Source of the DNA: Portibacter lacus
GTDB lineage: Bacteria > Bacteroidota > Bacteroidia > Chitinophagales > Saprospiraceae
Direction: 5' to 3'
Length of the DNA stretch: 64,000 bases
Assembly (NCBI RefSeq): GCF_021533215.1
Contig: NZ_JAJNKA010000011.1
Span: 124,001-188,000, forward strand
Below, piece by piece: positions 35,245 to 44,570 of the stretch. Below the pieces are notes generated by a model that saw nothing but the letters and a program-made list of their open reading frames with translations, made no database searches and was not told the origin of the DNA. Each line of letters opens with the position of its first letter. Positions within the stretch are counted from its first letter, which is position 1. The translations under genes were made by a program, and so were the position numbers.

Positions 35245-38142
35245 CTAAAAATTGTATTCAACAGGTATTCTAATAACGACTTCAGTCCCTCCCTCCTTGC
35301 TGATTTGATTAATCTTAATAACGGGGTGGTACTTTATTGGTAACAATGTCTCTAATCTTTCTTTAGTAACATCAATAGCAATGGATTTATGTTTTTTTCG
35401 GACACTTTTTTTCTTACTTGTCTCGTATCCGATTCCATTGTCGATGATACGAACTTCCATAATGTCTTCGAGCAGTAATTTAAAATTTAGCTGTAGTTTA
35501 CCAGCTTGTGAATGCTGAATGCCATGGACGATTGCATTTTCTACGAATGGTTGGATGAGCATCGGAGGAATTAATGCTTCAGCGACATCTATCTTATCTT
35601 GGATGTCTATCTCATATTCGAAATCTAATGTTCTACACTTTTTTTCTATGTCAATGTATTTTTTTAACAACTGCAACTCATCTTGTAAGGTAATAACCCG
35701 CTCCTTCGAATTTGATAAAATAGACCGCATGAGCGTTGCGAAATCTGTAATTTCTCTTCTTGCATCCTTGTAATCTTCCTTCGCAACCGTCGCTTGAATA
35801 CTATTTAATGCATTGAAAATAAAATGCGGATTCATCTGTAGCTGATTTGCTTTTTGCTCTAACTCTAGCAACTTATTTTTCAATTCTAATTGCGCTTTTT
35901 CTTCCTCATTCTTTTTCTTGATATTTCGAATTCTTCGCCTGAAAAGCGCAAACACCAACAGCCCTATAACAATTGCGATGGAAGGGAAGAACCACCACTT
36001 CTTCCATATGGGCCCATTGATGACAAAAGTATAAGAAATCGGAGCACTAATCGCGTCGTCATCGGATTTTGCTCGAACTTTAAAAGCGTAGCTCCCTGCA
36101 CTTAAGTTACTGAAACTTGGATTGTCATTCTTTGTCCATGGAGACCAGTCTTTATCTCGACCTTCTAGAATGTAACTATAATTCAGATCTTTCGTGGAAT
36201 GAATATCGACACCTTCATATTCGAAACTGATTTGATTTTCATTATAATCTATACTCGCTGCATTGCGATCGCTTCCGCGACTGATAGGAATCGGATTATA
36301 ATTGGCTTGCACATCTTTAAAGTGAATTAGTGGGACTCGTTCGTTTCGAGCGGATGCTAGATCGCCAATACTGATGATGCCATTAGGAGACGCAATCCAT
36401 ATTCGATCTTGGTATTCGACCATGCCTCCTGCAATAATTTTATTGCTTGGAAATCCATCTCCTGTTGTAAACGAAAGACTATCCTTATAAACTCCTTTAT
36501 CATTAGCTGCCCAGACTTCGTTCCCTTTTAACGCTAGTGCTTTTACAGATTCAGGAAAGTGCTCAATTTTACTTAGACCTCCTTTTTTTTCGTTTTGCTT
36601 CAGTTCGAAAACACCGTTGTTCAAGGACGCAAAAAAGATCTCGTTATTTGGCCCTTGGATAATATCGGTAATTGTAGACGAGATGATTCCTTCTGAAGGA
36701 ATTCTTTGATGCACTTTTCCATAAAAAGCACCAATGCTACCACTTTGTGTTCCGTAGTACACAACACCAGAAGAACTAGCTAGAATTGCAGATATGTTCA
36801 GATCTTGAAGGCCTTCTTCCTTACCGAATTTTCGGACAACTATGGTAGAACTATCGCGCTGAATCAAATTTGCGATGCCATTAGAGAAGGTAGAAATCCA
36901 GATGTTTTCTTCTTGATCTTTAACGATATGATTAATCCATTCGCTCGGAATTCCCGCCGCCTTTCTATAAGTTGTTGTTTCGTTGTTACTAAGTCTAAGG
37001 ATTCCATTGCCATTAGTCCCGACCCAAAGATTTAGTGAATCAGCATAGATACTTTCACATTTCACATCTAAGTCAATTAAAGTGGTGATTTTCCTGTTTT
37101 GATACGCATAAACACCCTTGTTGCCAGCTGAAAATAACAAACGATCTTCCTGAGCATAAATCGCAGAAACATCATCACTTACTAGGCCATCATAGACATT
37201 GAACAATTCATAATCCCGATCTATAAACTTTGCAAGCATTTGGTCTGCCGTTGCAATCCACACCATTCCCCAGTGATCTACGATGATCTCCGTGATGCGA
37301 TTATCTGAAAGGCCACTTCTCTGGTCTATCGTTTTCCAAGATTGCTTCCGCAGATCATGTCTTAATATGCCTTTGTTTGTCGTCCCGATCCAGACTCGAT
37401 CACTAGAATCGATCGCTAGATTATTAATCTGGAAGCCTTCATTATAATAAGGAGTATAGGTTTTATTTTTTAGGTCAATGTTAAATACCGTACCATTTAG
37501 ATCATAACTCCACATCGATTCATATTGATCTATTTTAATCTTTTGCAGGTCTAGCTTTTCTGTGAGGTTATAATTTTCAAGTTTTTCGTTTTCAATATCA
37601 TATTTGTAAAAACCTTTTTCGGAAGCGATGTATAAAAAATGGTCTGAAATGACTAGGTCATTAATTTTGATGTTTTCCAATTTTAAAAGAGGGATGGGTC
37701 GGTCAATGTAATTGCCATCACGATCGTAAAACTTTACACCATTATCCGTTCCGTAAAAGATTTTGTTTCGGTACAGTGCATAAGCATTTATGGTTTCATC
37801 TACAATAGGACTTTCTTGGCCATAGAGAATGAGTTTGCCATTGGTCATAAGGAACAAGGAATCCCTTCCCACTTCTACCAAGTTGTCAATTTCAGAGAAA
37901 GGAAGGTTGAAATCCTGAAAAATGGGATCTGAATTTTTTCCATCGAATCGATATACGGTTTCAGGCCCTCCTATATATAGGTAACCATCCTTACTATTAG
38001 CCATAGTGGTAATAGAAGAAATATCCAGGTCGTTTTCTGAATCGTAGAATTTGAAATTATACTTTTGCCCGAAACCTTGAAGCCCTAGCAGAATCGCTAA
38101 GGAGAAGAAAATTATCTTGATATAGAACGTGTTTTTTTTCAG
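35245..38142 (-). CDS. Two-component sensor: Reg_prop beta-propeller, Y_Y_Y domain and LytS-type histidine kinase; CTG start proposed
   Basis: The first ATG in frame is at 38004 (919 aa), but it begins inside the propeller. The frame is open upstream to a stop at 38146-38148 and encodes a good signal peptide (KKNTFYIKIIFFSLAILLG, then LQGFGQ). The only plausible start for it is CTG at 38142, giving 965 aa. Downstream are two-component-propeller repeats over about 650 residues, a Y_Y_Y domain (ISFEYEGVDIHSTKDLNYSY), a membrane helix (WWFFPSIAIVIGLLVFALF), and a His_kinase domain with NPHFIFNALNSIQA and the ATPase motif PPMLIQPFVENAIVHGI. It senses an external, often glycan-related, signal and phosphorylates the LytTR regulator. 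The product is clear; the start is inferred. Confidence 0.88.
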   Translation of the reverse strand: MKKNTFYIKIIFFSLAILLGLQGFGQKYNFKFYDSENDLDISSITTMANSKDGYLYIGGPETVYRFDGKNSDPIFQDFNLPFSEIDNLVEVGRDSLFLMTNGKLILYGQESPIVDETINAYALYRNKIFYGTDNGVKFYDRDGNYIDRPIPLLKLENIKINDLVISDHFLYIASEKGFYKYDIENEKLENYNLTEKLDLQKIKIDQYESMWSYDLNGTVFNIDLKNKTYTPYYNEGFQINNLAIDSSDRVWIGTTNKGILRHDLRKQSWKTIDQRSGLSDNRITEIIVDHWGMVWIATADQMLAKFIDRDYELFNVYDGLVSDDVSAIYAQEDRLLFSAGNKGVYAYQNRKITTLIDLDVKCESIYADSLNLWVGTNGNGILRLSNNETTTYRKAAGIPSEWINHIVKDQEENIWISTFSNGIANLIQRDSSTIVVRKFGKEEGLQDLNISAILASSSGVVYYGTQSGSIGAFYGKVHQRIPSEGIISSTITDIIQGPNNEIFFASLNNGVFELKQNEKKGGLSKIEHFPESVKALALKGNEVWAANDKGVYKDSLSFTTGDGFPSNKIIAGGMVEYQDRIWIASPNGIISIGDLASARNERVPLIHFKDVQANYNPIPISRGSDRNAASIDYNENQISFEYEGVDIHSTKDLNYSYILEGRDKDWSPWTKNDNPSFSNLSAGSYAFKVRAKSDDDAISAPISYTFVINGPIWKKWWFFPSIAIVIGLLVFALFRRRIRNIKKKNEEEKAQLELKNKLLELEQKANQLQMNPHFIFNALNSIQATVAKEDYKDARREITDFATLMRSILSNSKERVITLQDELQLLKKYIDIEKKCRTLDFEYEIDIQDKIDVAEALIPPMLIQPFVENAIVHGIQHSQAGKLQLNFKLLLEDIMEVRIIDNGIGYETSKKKSVRKKHKSIAIDVTKERLETLLPIKYHPVIKINQISKEGGTEVVIRIPVEYNF

Positions 38143-38212
38143 ATTTTAAGTGTTAAGTACATTAAACAATGTAAATATAAACGATCGTATTTAAAGTTTT
38201 TGTTCAATTGAG

Positions 38213-38262
38213 GAAAACCAAATGATGGTCTCACCTCCAGCTGAGGCTATCAATTGGTTTTC
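38213..38262. repeat. Long 50-bp hairpin, possible terminator
   Basis: GAAAACCAA (38213-38221) pairs with TTGGTTTTC (38254-38262). Inside it TGATGGTCTC pairs with GAGGCTATCA through two wobbles, giving a stem of about 19 bp and a 10-base loop. It lies downstream of the minus-strand gene at 38465 and upstream of the kinase gene, so it could be a terminator. Confidence 0.55.
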
Positions 38263-38275
38263 TTATTAAAGTTCA

Positions 38276-38375
38276 GATCACCGAGCCGGAGGAACGACAG
38301 GATCGTTGAGCTGATTGGGAAAACGACTTGGAAAAATGCAACGGTTTCTTGCCACCCTCGTTGCTCGGCTTAAAA
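38276..38375 (+). repeat. REP-like repeats, head-to-head pair
   Basis: The left element has ATCACCGAGCCGGAGGAACG followed by ACAGGATCGTTGAGCTG. The right element is inverted and ends TTGCTCGGCTTA. The left half is almost identical to 60811-60850; the right half matches 42142-42190. Confidence 0.65.
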
Positions 38376-38464
38376 ACCATCACATTAAGCCGTGAATTCA
38401 CCTCATAATATAGATAAGCTGAATGCAGGTCAGACTATCAAAATATTCGATTTTTTCTCTTTGA

Positions 38465-39454
38465 CTAAACTTTCATCTCTTCCAAAACACACAAAACCGT
38501 TACCTTTCCATAGACCTTCACGCTATCTCTTGTTTTCTTTACAATCCAGCGAAAATTATCAAATGGTATTTCTGTTTTCTCAACGATATTCATTAGTTCA
38601 TCTTGATTCATCAACCATTCCATTTTGTCAACATCATCAGCTAGCTCTGGGACATCGTATTCAGGGTATTGTATTTCCCATTCTACTGGAATGTTATATT
38701 GATATGAATAGTGCTCCATTGCTTTCATCCAATCTTTATCTGTATTCGGATATCTTTTTGCTAATTGACGAGCTAAATGTAAGTCCGCAGGTTTGTAAGC
38801 TGTAGGAAAAAACGCGTAGTAAACTTCCATTTCTGACTTAATATATCTTTCATTTTCCGCTTTAAAATTGACATAGCCATCGCTAGCAACAATATTTAAA
38901 CCATTCATTGACCTTCTTAATGCATCTAATAATGCTCTATTCTGTCCAAGACCACAAGCATGGATATGAACTTGGGTGTTCTCATCAGCCAATTGAGGAT
39001 TCAAATCTGTCACTTGCAGATTAGCGATAGCATCATTAAGTCGGTCAGCATTTAGACGTTCTTCGCCTTCATTTAATGGAAGACTTATTCCGGCCCAAGG
39101 ATTGCTGTGTACAACTACATGGATGTCATTGTATGGTGTGGCAGATTTTAGAAAATTTTCATTTAATAAAGCGATCATCTCATTTAATGACCGCGCATCA
39201 GTGATGATTTCATCTGAACGCTCGTTTGGATTGTACTTGAAATAAGCTTCCGCATTTTGGTAGAAATTGTTTTCATTACCGTGATCTTCACCAAGAATAA
39301 AGGTGATGCTTTGGCGATTATCGATTCTTGATTCTACTGTCGTTTCTTGCTCCACTGTAGGAGTTTCAATTTTGACGCCATTGATAAATATTAGGACGAC
39401 AAAGACTAGAAACAGTACACTGAAAAGGAGCATTAATCTATCTTTATTTTTCAT
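38465..39454 (-). CDS. Membrane-anchored hypothetical protein with caspase-like His/Cys motifs
   Basis: The ATG at 39454 gives 329 aa beginning MKNKDRLMLLFSVLFLVFVV, a clean signal anchor; an in-frame ATG at 39544 would add 30 unlikely residues. I do not recognise the family. In the middle, HVVVHSNPWAG (His116) and VHIHACGLG (Cys167) are spaced and set like the His and Cys of caspase-fold peptidases, and a strand-like ITFILGEDHGN lies before them. The C-terminal 130 residues are helical and charged. If it is a peptidase, it acts outside the cytoplasm. This is inference from motif layout only. Confidence 0.55.
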   Translation of the reverse strand: MKNKDRLMLLFSVLFLVFVVLIFINGVKIETPTVEQETTVESRIDNRQSITFILGEDHGNENNFYQNAEAYFKYNPNERSDEIITDARSLNEMIALLNENFLKSATPYNDIHVVVHSNPWAGISLPLNEGEERLNADRLNDAIANLQVTDLNPQLADENTQVHIHACGLGQNRALLDALRRSMNGLNIVASDGYVNFKAENERYIKSEMEVYYAFFPTAYKPADLHLARQLAKRYPNTDKDWMKAMEHYSYQYNIPVEWEIQYPEYDVPELADDVDKMEWLMNQDELMNIVEKTEIPFDNFRWIVKKTRDSVKVYGKVTVLCVLEEMKV

Positions 39455-39520
39455 TTTTTCTATTTTAAAATTTAAACAACTATTTAATTTATTCGAATTT
39501 AACTTCGCAGTTTTTGTATA

Positions 39521-39652
39521 TGGACAAGTAAGCTTGAAGTGCAACGGAAAGACTGCTGAGCCATGACTCGCTATTAATATTTAGCTCCGCAGTCCTTGCC
39601 TTACACTATTTCTATGCTCGGGCTTCCCGCTAAAGCAGAACAGGTCCGAGTA
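39521..39652 (+). repeat. Inverted pair of REP-like elements
   Basis: TGGACAAGTAAGCTTGAAGT at 39521 continues to GACTGCTGAGCCATG, and is followed by an inverted element (AGCTCCGCAGTCCTTGCC, later GCTCGGGCTT). The first matches the copies at 28312 and 47953-48250, the second the copy at 42142. Fills the gap between two minus-strand genes. Confidence 0.65.
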
Positions 39653-39664
39653 TAAATTCTTTGA

Positions 39665-41872
39665 TTAACTTATGGTCAGAGGAACCAATACATCTGAAAG
39701 CGCTTCAATATTAAGTGTAGAGAAATCCCAACTAATAATCTGTTCTCTCAAGCATTCTTTAGCTTCTTTCGATAATTCGCCACTAAAATCAATTCCACCT
39801 AACATCCCTTCTTCATTGAATTTCAAAGTCAACAGTATTTCTGTAAGTTCTTGGTCAGCGAAACACTTCTTAAGCGCGCTGATTTTCATCACAAACTTTA
39901 ATCTGATACTTGCCAATAAAACTTCATCTTCGATTCCTGATGGATTGCCAATTTTTAAGAATTGACCTGTTTTTGCTACACTCACTTTCTTAATTGACAT
40001 TTCTGCACCGATCGCATTATTACTTACACCTAGAGGAAGAGGCAAAGCTTGTTTCACAGTCTTAATTGGTTCACCTCCCTCATGAGCGACTTCGTAATCC
40101 ACTGCCACAAAAGAAGTGTAAGCAGAAAGCAAATTATATTTCAAGCTCAAGTCCGTCATCTCTTGCTTATGTGTTTCGTCATATAATACTTTTCGATAAT
40201 CATCCATTAATCTTATTTTCTCTCTTGCCCAAAGTAATCTTAGTGCTTTGTTCTTGCTGTCAGGTGTATAATCACTGATATTAATTACTTGAGAATATTT
40301 ATTTCCCGCGAAATAACCATCGATAATAATCTTGCCGTTAGGGTTTCCTTTCCATTTTCCAATGATGTTAATCGGACGTTCTCCCAGCAAGTCTGGAATA
40401 GATTTCGGTTCTACATCGTAGGCATCGAAACCCTCGTAACGGATCTTGATATTACTTAAGCTAGGAGTGGAAATATAGTTGACGAAGTCGTTAGCGATGT
40501 CACAGGCCACTTCTTCATTTTCAATGATAAATGGAAGCCCTTGACCTACATTCGCAAGTCCTTCTATTAAAAATCTATTCGTGCTTGATCCTATTCCGAA
40601 TGCGAATACATTAGCTTTATCCAGGTTGTTTCTTACCAATTCAAATGTTTCTTTTTCAATGCTGATGTACCCATCCGTTACCACAACAAGTGATCTGGAC
40701 AAACCACCGTCTACTCTCGGAAGGTTAATGGCTTTCTGCAATGCTGGAAGTAATTGTGTACTTCCGCCACCTTGTTTTTCTTCTAAGCTATTAATGACAT
40801 TGTTAATGGTTTCTTCTTCGGCATACATACTGGTATCTGAAAACATGTACGAAGTTCCAGCGAAAAGCATCACATTAAACTTGTCAGATGGTTTCAAACC
40901 TTTCAGTAAGTCTTTCATTACTTTTTTAGAAACCTCTAATGGGAAACCGTACATAGAACCAGAAATATCTACGATGAAAATGTACTCTTTAGCAGGCACT
41001 TGAGCGTCTGTTAAGATATTCGGTGGTTGAATATTAGCAAGGAAGAAGTTCTCAGCTTCATGCTCATACAGCATTAGTCCAGAGCTGATGTTGTTTTCAG
41101 CAAGTCTATAGTTTAAGACGAAATCTTTATTTCCTGCAAATAATTCAGAATCATGTATTCCTATGTGGGCAATCTTATCATTGAACTTAGTGATATTTAC
41201 TTGGTGTGAATGAGAAGAAATTTTCTGAATGGTCTGTCCTGCCTGAAGGTAGATATCAATATCGTATGAGTATTCAGGTTTTTTATTTTCTTTCGAATAA
41301 GGCATATTTACGAAAGTCGCAGGGTTGTCTTTACTAGGTTCATGGTATCTTGGTCCGACAACAGTTGGCAATGTAAACTGGTAATCTCCATGAGTAGGAA
41401 TGATTTTTTCCGTGTATTTAATTCGAACGTCTATGCGTTCTCCTGGAAGGATATTGGCAACATTCATCTGAAAGACATTAGGACGGTGTTGTTCTAGAAG
41501 ACTTGTTCGTTTTCCTTCACTTTTCGCTTTTTCGTAAGTTTTGCGTGCTTCTTCTTTTTCTTTTAATTCAGCTTTAATGATGCGGTTGCCAATCTGCATT
41601 TCCATGTCATAAACTGCAGATTGAGCAGAGCCTGGAAAAACATATACTGCTTCGATAATAGAATCACTATTGTTTCTGTAGGTCTGTGTTAAGGTAACAT
41701 CTGCAATGATTCCAGAAATATACACTTCTGCTTTATTGGCTTCTAGTGGCATTGCACCTGGCTTCGCATTTTCGATCACGAAATAAGGAGATTCTCCTTG
41801 CTGAGCATAGATATTGAACATGCTCATCATGGCGAGGATAAAGACTGGTAATTTTAATTTTGGATTGTACAT
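39665..41872 (-). CDS. Secreted VIT and vWA domain protein (inter-alpha-trypsin inhibitor heavy chain-like)
   Basis: This 735-aa protein has a signal peptide (residues 1-24, IYAQ), a VIT domain (about 45-160; NSDSIIEAVYVFPGSAQSAV) and a vWA domain from about 297 with MIDAS motif DISGS (302-306) and the later GGGSTQLLPAL and VVTDGY metal-site segments. The C-terminus is a beta-rich region without a recognisable T9SS tail. VIT-vWA proteins bind ligands through a metal ion, and their bacterial roles are mostly unknown. Confidence 0.9.
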   Translation of the reverse strand: MYNPKLKLPVFILAMMSMFNIYAQQGESPYFVIENAKPGAMPLEANKAEVYISGIIADVTLTQTYRNNSDSIIEAVYVFPGSAQSAVYDMEMQIGNRIIKAELKEKEEARKTYEKAKSEGKRTSLLEQHRPNVFQMNVANILPGERIDVRIKYTEKIIPTHGDYQFTLPTVVGPRYHEPSKDNPATFVNMPYSKENKKPEYSYDIDIYLQAGQTIQKISSHSHQVNITKFNDKIAHIGIHDSELFAGNKDFVLNYRLAENNISSGLMLYEHEAENFFLANIQPPNILTDAQVPAKEYIFIVDISGSMYGFPLEVSKKVMKDLLKGLKPSDKFNVMLFAGTSYMFSDTSMYAEEETINNVINSLEEKQGGGSTQLLPALQKAINLPRVDGGLSRSLVVVTDGYISIEKETFELVRNNLDKANVFAFGIGSSTNRFLIEGLANVGQGLPFIIENEEVACDIANDFVNYISTPSLSNIKIRYEGFDAYDVEPKSIPDLLGERPINIIGKWKGNPNGKIIIDGYFAGNKYSQVINISDYTPDSKNKALRLLWAREKIRLMDDYRKVLYDETHKQEMTDLSLKYNLLSAYTSFVAVDYEVAHEGGEPIKTVKQALPLPLGVSNNAIGAEMSIKKVSVAKTGQFLKIGNPSGIEDEVLLASIRLKFVMKISALKKCFADQELTEILLTLKFNEEGMLGGIDFSGELSKEAKECLREQIISWDFSTLNIEALSDVLVPLTIS

Positions 41873-42245
41873 AAGGCTCTATTTTATTAATTCGATACTA
41901 AGATATGGGGATAAAAGCCTTGTTTCTGGGGAGACTACTGATGGGGGAGGGTGGGGAATTATTCGTAGGAAAGGGATTAGAATTCGTTTTATGGGATCTG
42001 TAAGCCCGAACTTATGGATCTGTACGCCCGAACTTAATATTTAATGAGAATGGAGGTTTTACTTTTAGGAAGGTATTAATATTGGAGAAATAAATGAAAA
42101 TGATGAAGGGATTGCAGAGCCTCTGGTTTCTGATTCACATTCAGCTCTGCAATCCTAGCCTACGCTCCATTCTTTGCTCGGCTTACAGATCTAACAGTAA
42201 TTGATAACATCACTAAAAAAGTGCTGTCATCAAGAAAAGAATCTT
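41873..42245. other. 373-bp intergenic region with two repeat types
   Basis: Contains two direct copies of a 22-bp unit, GGATCTGTAAGCCCGAACTT (41994) and GGATCTGTACGCCCGAACTT (42016), and a REP-like element at 42112-42190. No coding frame and no clear promoter for the VIT-vWA gene. Confidence 0.5.
42112..42190 (-). repeat. REP-like element with inverted repeat
   Basis: TTGCAGAGC (42112-42120) pairs with GCTCTGCAA (42144-42152); the right part ends TTTGCTCGGCTTACAGATCT. Same family as 38276-38375 and 39582-39622. Confidence 0.65.
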
Positions 42246-42665
42246 TTAAACATCTAACTCATGCACAAACCTCGGTGCCAATTTCTCATCTGGCAACATA
42301 CAAGCCTCCGATTTCCCAAACCAAGAATATCGATTATTAGAAACCTTCATGTATAACTTGTCTCGCCATTTCTTAGGCAGAATGTATCCGATCTTAAATA
42401 TCATCCAAGGAAAACCGATGGTCGAAAACAATTCAATGACAGCCGAAGAATAGAAATACAATTCTCCATCTTTTAGAAAAGCTACAGATTTGTAATTAGC
42501 TGCTTCAACAAACTCAGAAGGCAACATTGACCTAGAAAATTCCGATTGCAAACTGGCAAATCTTAACTTTTCATTCCGATCAATCTTTAATAGTAGTTTC
42601 AGTAGATTACCACAAAGCACACATTGACTATCAAAAAAAACAACATTGTTATCCGAAGAGATCAT
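42246..42665 (-). CDS. DCC-family thiol-disulfide oxidoreductase-like protein (DUF393)
   Basis: This 139-aa protein carries the defining motif DSQCVLC (residues 12-18, DxxCxxC) after a short strand VVFFD, with the rest of a thioredoxin-like fold and a hydrophobic C-terminal part. The family is named for its DCC residues, and a redox role is assumed, not proven. Its start overlaps the 3' end of radA by 17 bp, so it is the second gene of a radA operon. Confidence 0.85.
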   Translation of the reverse strand: MISSDNNVVFFDSQCVLCGNLLKLLLKIDRNEKLRFASLQSEFSRSMLPSEFVEAANYKSVAFLKDGELYFYSSAVIELFSTIGFPWMIFKIGYILPKKWRDKLYMKVSNNRYSWFGKSEACMLPDEKLAPRFVHELDV

Positions 42666-44019
42666 TAAATAAGGTTTCGATTTTACTGATCATAACAACT
42701 TCTATACTGAAGCGGTTCAAGTCTAAACCTTTAGCATTAGATTTTGGAATGTATATTTTAGTAAAACCTAGCCGAGCGGCTTCTTGAATTCTCAATTCAA
42801 TTCCTCGAACTGCCCGAATTTCACCCGAAAGACCGACCTCTCCAGCAAATGCATATTCTCTCGAGATACTGATATCTTGCATCGATGAAATCAAGGAACT
42901 AACAATGGCGAGATCAGTTGCCGGATCGATAACTTTAATACCACCAGCTATATTTAAGAAAACATCATACTGGCCTATCGGAAAGCCAACCCTTTTTTCA
43001 AGAACAGCAAGTAACATGTGGAGTCTCCGCAGATCATATCCAGTTACACTTCGCTGCGGTGTGCCATATACGGCGGTACTCACTAATGCTTGAATCTCGA
43101 TCAACATTGTTCGACGACCTTCCATGGTTGCTGCAACTGAACTACCACTGAGCAGTTCTTCGCTCTGGGATAATAAAATTTCAGAAGGGTTAGAAACTTC
43201 ACGTAGACCTTCGGCAGTCATTTCGTAAATGGCAAGCTCATCTGTAGATCCGAATCTGTTTTTCTGAGTTCTAATAATCCGATAAGAATAATTCTGGTCG
43301 CCCTCGAAAAGCAATACGGTATCGACCATGTGCTCAAGCAACTTTGGTCCAGCGATTGCACCTTCTTTATTAATATGGCCAATAATAAAAACCGGAATCT
43401 GTGAGGTCTTTGCAAATTTCATTATTTCATTCGTAGACTCCCGAACCTGAGTAATACTTCCTGGAGAAGAATCTAGTTCTGGAACGCGCAAGGTCTGAAT
43501 GGAATCTATAATAACCAAGTCTGGTTGTTGTTTCATGGCTTCTTTCAGCAAAACTGGGATAGAAGTCTCTGTATATATAATACATTGCTTATTTGTTATC
43601 CCGATTCGATCCGCCCGCATTTTAATTTGTTCTTCACTCTCTTCACCAGAGACATAAAGAATTTTCATGCTAGACCTAATAGCGAGCTGTAATAAAAGCG
43701 TCGATTTACCAATTCCTGGTTGTCCACCAAGTAAAACAATGCCTCCTCTTACGATGCCTCCACCTAAAACTCGATCCAGTTCTGCATCTCCTGATGACTT
43801 GCGAATGATATTACCTTGTTGAACATCACTTAGTGGAATAGGAATTACTTTTGTATCTCCTGAGAAGCTATATTTTACGCGGGTTTCGGCTTTTGGATCT
43901 TTGTGGATAATTTCCTCTTGATAGGTATTCCATTCGTTACATGAAGGACAATTTCCAATCCATTTTGCGGAATGAGCACCGCAGTTAGAGCAGATATAAA
44001 CAGTTTTTGCTTTAGCCAT
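42649..44019 (-). CDS. radA: DNA repair protein RadA
   Basis: This 456-aa protein processes branched recombination intermediates. It has an N-terminal C4 zinc finger (CSNCGAHSAKWIGNCPSC), a RecA-like ATPase with Walker A GGQPGIGKSTLL (about 97-108), the RadA-specific motif KNRFGSTDE, and a C-terminal Lon-like domain. A sequence TAATTTTG (44032-44025, minus) lies only 6 bases before the ATG and would imply a nearly leaderless transcript if used. Confidence 0.96.
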   Translation of the reverse strand: MAKAKTVYICSNCGAHSAKWIGNCPSCNEWNTYQEEIIHKDPKAETRVKYSFSGDTKVIPIPLSDVQQGNIIRKSSGDAELDRVLGGGIVRGGIVLLGGQPGIGKSTLLLQLAIRSSMKILYVSGEESEEQIKMRADRIGITNKQCIIYTETSIPVLLKEAMKQQPDLVIIDSIQTLRVPELDSSPGSITQVRESTNEIMKFAKTSQIPVFIIGHINKEGAIAGPKLLEHMVDTVLLFEGDQNYSYRIIRTQKNRFGSTDELAIYEMTAEGLREVSNPSEILLSQSEELLSGSSVAATMEGRRTMLIEIQALVSTAVYGTPQRSVTGYDLRRLHMLLAVLEKRVGFPIGQYDVFLNIAGGIKVIDPATDLAIVSSLISSMQDISISREYAFAGEVGLSGEIRAVRGIELRIQEAARLGFTKIYIPKSNAKGLDLNRFSIEVVMISKIETLFNDLFG

Positions 44020-44241
44020 AAAAACAAAATTAAAGTAAATATGTTAAAAGAGTCATGTTTCCGTAAACAAACACGTTAAAGTTTTTGGAATTACACAGGA
44101 GATTATATATTTACACCTAGAGAAATGAAAAGCTTGACCTATATCAACTAATTAATTTTTTTGGAAACATATTCGAACTAAACTACTGTTAGAGTGGTTT
44201 CATAGTCACAACAAAAGGATGAAGATCTTTTTAAAAGAAAT

Positions 44242-44336
44242 AAAGCTCGTTAATTAGCGGGTAAAGAATTGTTTTCAATTGGTTTTTTGGGGTTATGCAG
44301 GGTGTCATGTTCTTATACTGGCGCCCTGTTCTTTTA
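44242..44336 (+). ncRNA. Tandem structured RNA, copy 1 (unknown family)
   Basis: Starts AAAGCTCG and shares with copies 2 and 3 the core AAAGAATTGTTTTCAATTGG followed by TTTTTTGGGGTTATGCAGGG. It forms a CTCG/CGGG hairpin, an AATTG-TTTT-CAATT hairpin, and a terminator hairpin CAGGGTGTC (44298-44306) / GGCGCCCTG (44320-44328) followed by TTCTTTT. The T-tract sets the strand. Unlike the other copies it lacks the GTGAC-N15-CGTC upstream motif. No open reading frame; the family is not one I recognise. Confidence 0.6.
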
Positions 44337-44406
44337 TAATGAAGGGAAGATTGAGCAGGAAAATAAAGACGATTTAAAAATATTTTAAAATAATTTATTT
44401 TTAAAT

Positions 44407-44436
44407 GTGACTTTTTGAAAGTGTACCGTCTTAAAG
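44407..44436 (+). promoter_or_regulatory. Candidate ECF-like promoter of RNA copy 2
   Basis: GTGAC (44407-44411), 15 bases, then CGTCTTAAAG (44427-44436). The same layout precedes copy 3 at the same distance from its core. Confidence 0.45.
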
Positions 44437-44476
44437 GTGTAATTAGATAATAAGATAAAGATCTTATAAAAAAAAT

Positions 44477-44570
44477 AAAGCTCGCTTACTAGCGGGCAAA
44501 GAATTGTTTTCAATTGGTTTTTTGGGGTTATGCAGGGTGTCACGTTCTTACGTCGGCGCCCTGTTCTTAT
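44477..44570 (+). ncRNA. Tandem structured RNA, copy 2 (unknown family)
   Basis: Same core as copy 1. The first hairpin is CTCGCT/AGCGGG, and the terminator is CAGGGTGTC (44533-44541) / GGCGCCCTG (44555-44563), extended by ACG/CGT, then a T-rich tail. With the upstream motif at 44407-44436 the transcript would start near 44438 and be about 130 nt. A short minus-strand reading frame across it is judged not real. Confidence 0.65.

Noticed and set aside
39455-39544. Upstream ATG at 39544 as the start of the caspase-like unknown
   Set aside because: The extra 30 residues precede a clean signal anchor and would place it internally, which is unlikely.
41994-42036. Two 22-bp direct repeats as operator sites
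   Set aside because: They are over 100 bases from the VIT-vWA start, on the far side from any promoter-like element, and more likely a local duplication.
44025-44032. TAATTTTG as the radA promoter
   Set aside because: It is only 6 bases before the ATG and no -33 element fits; possible only for a leaderless transcript, so not listed as a feature.
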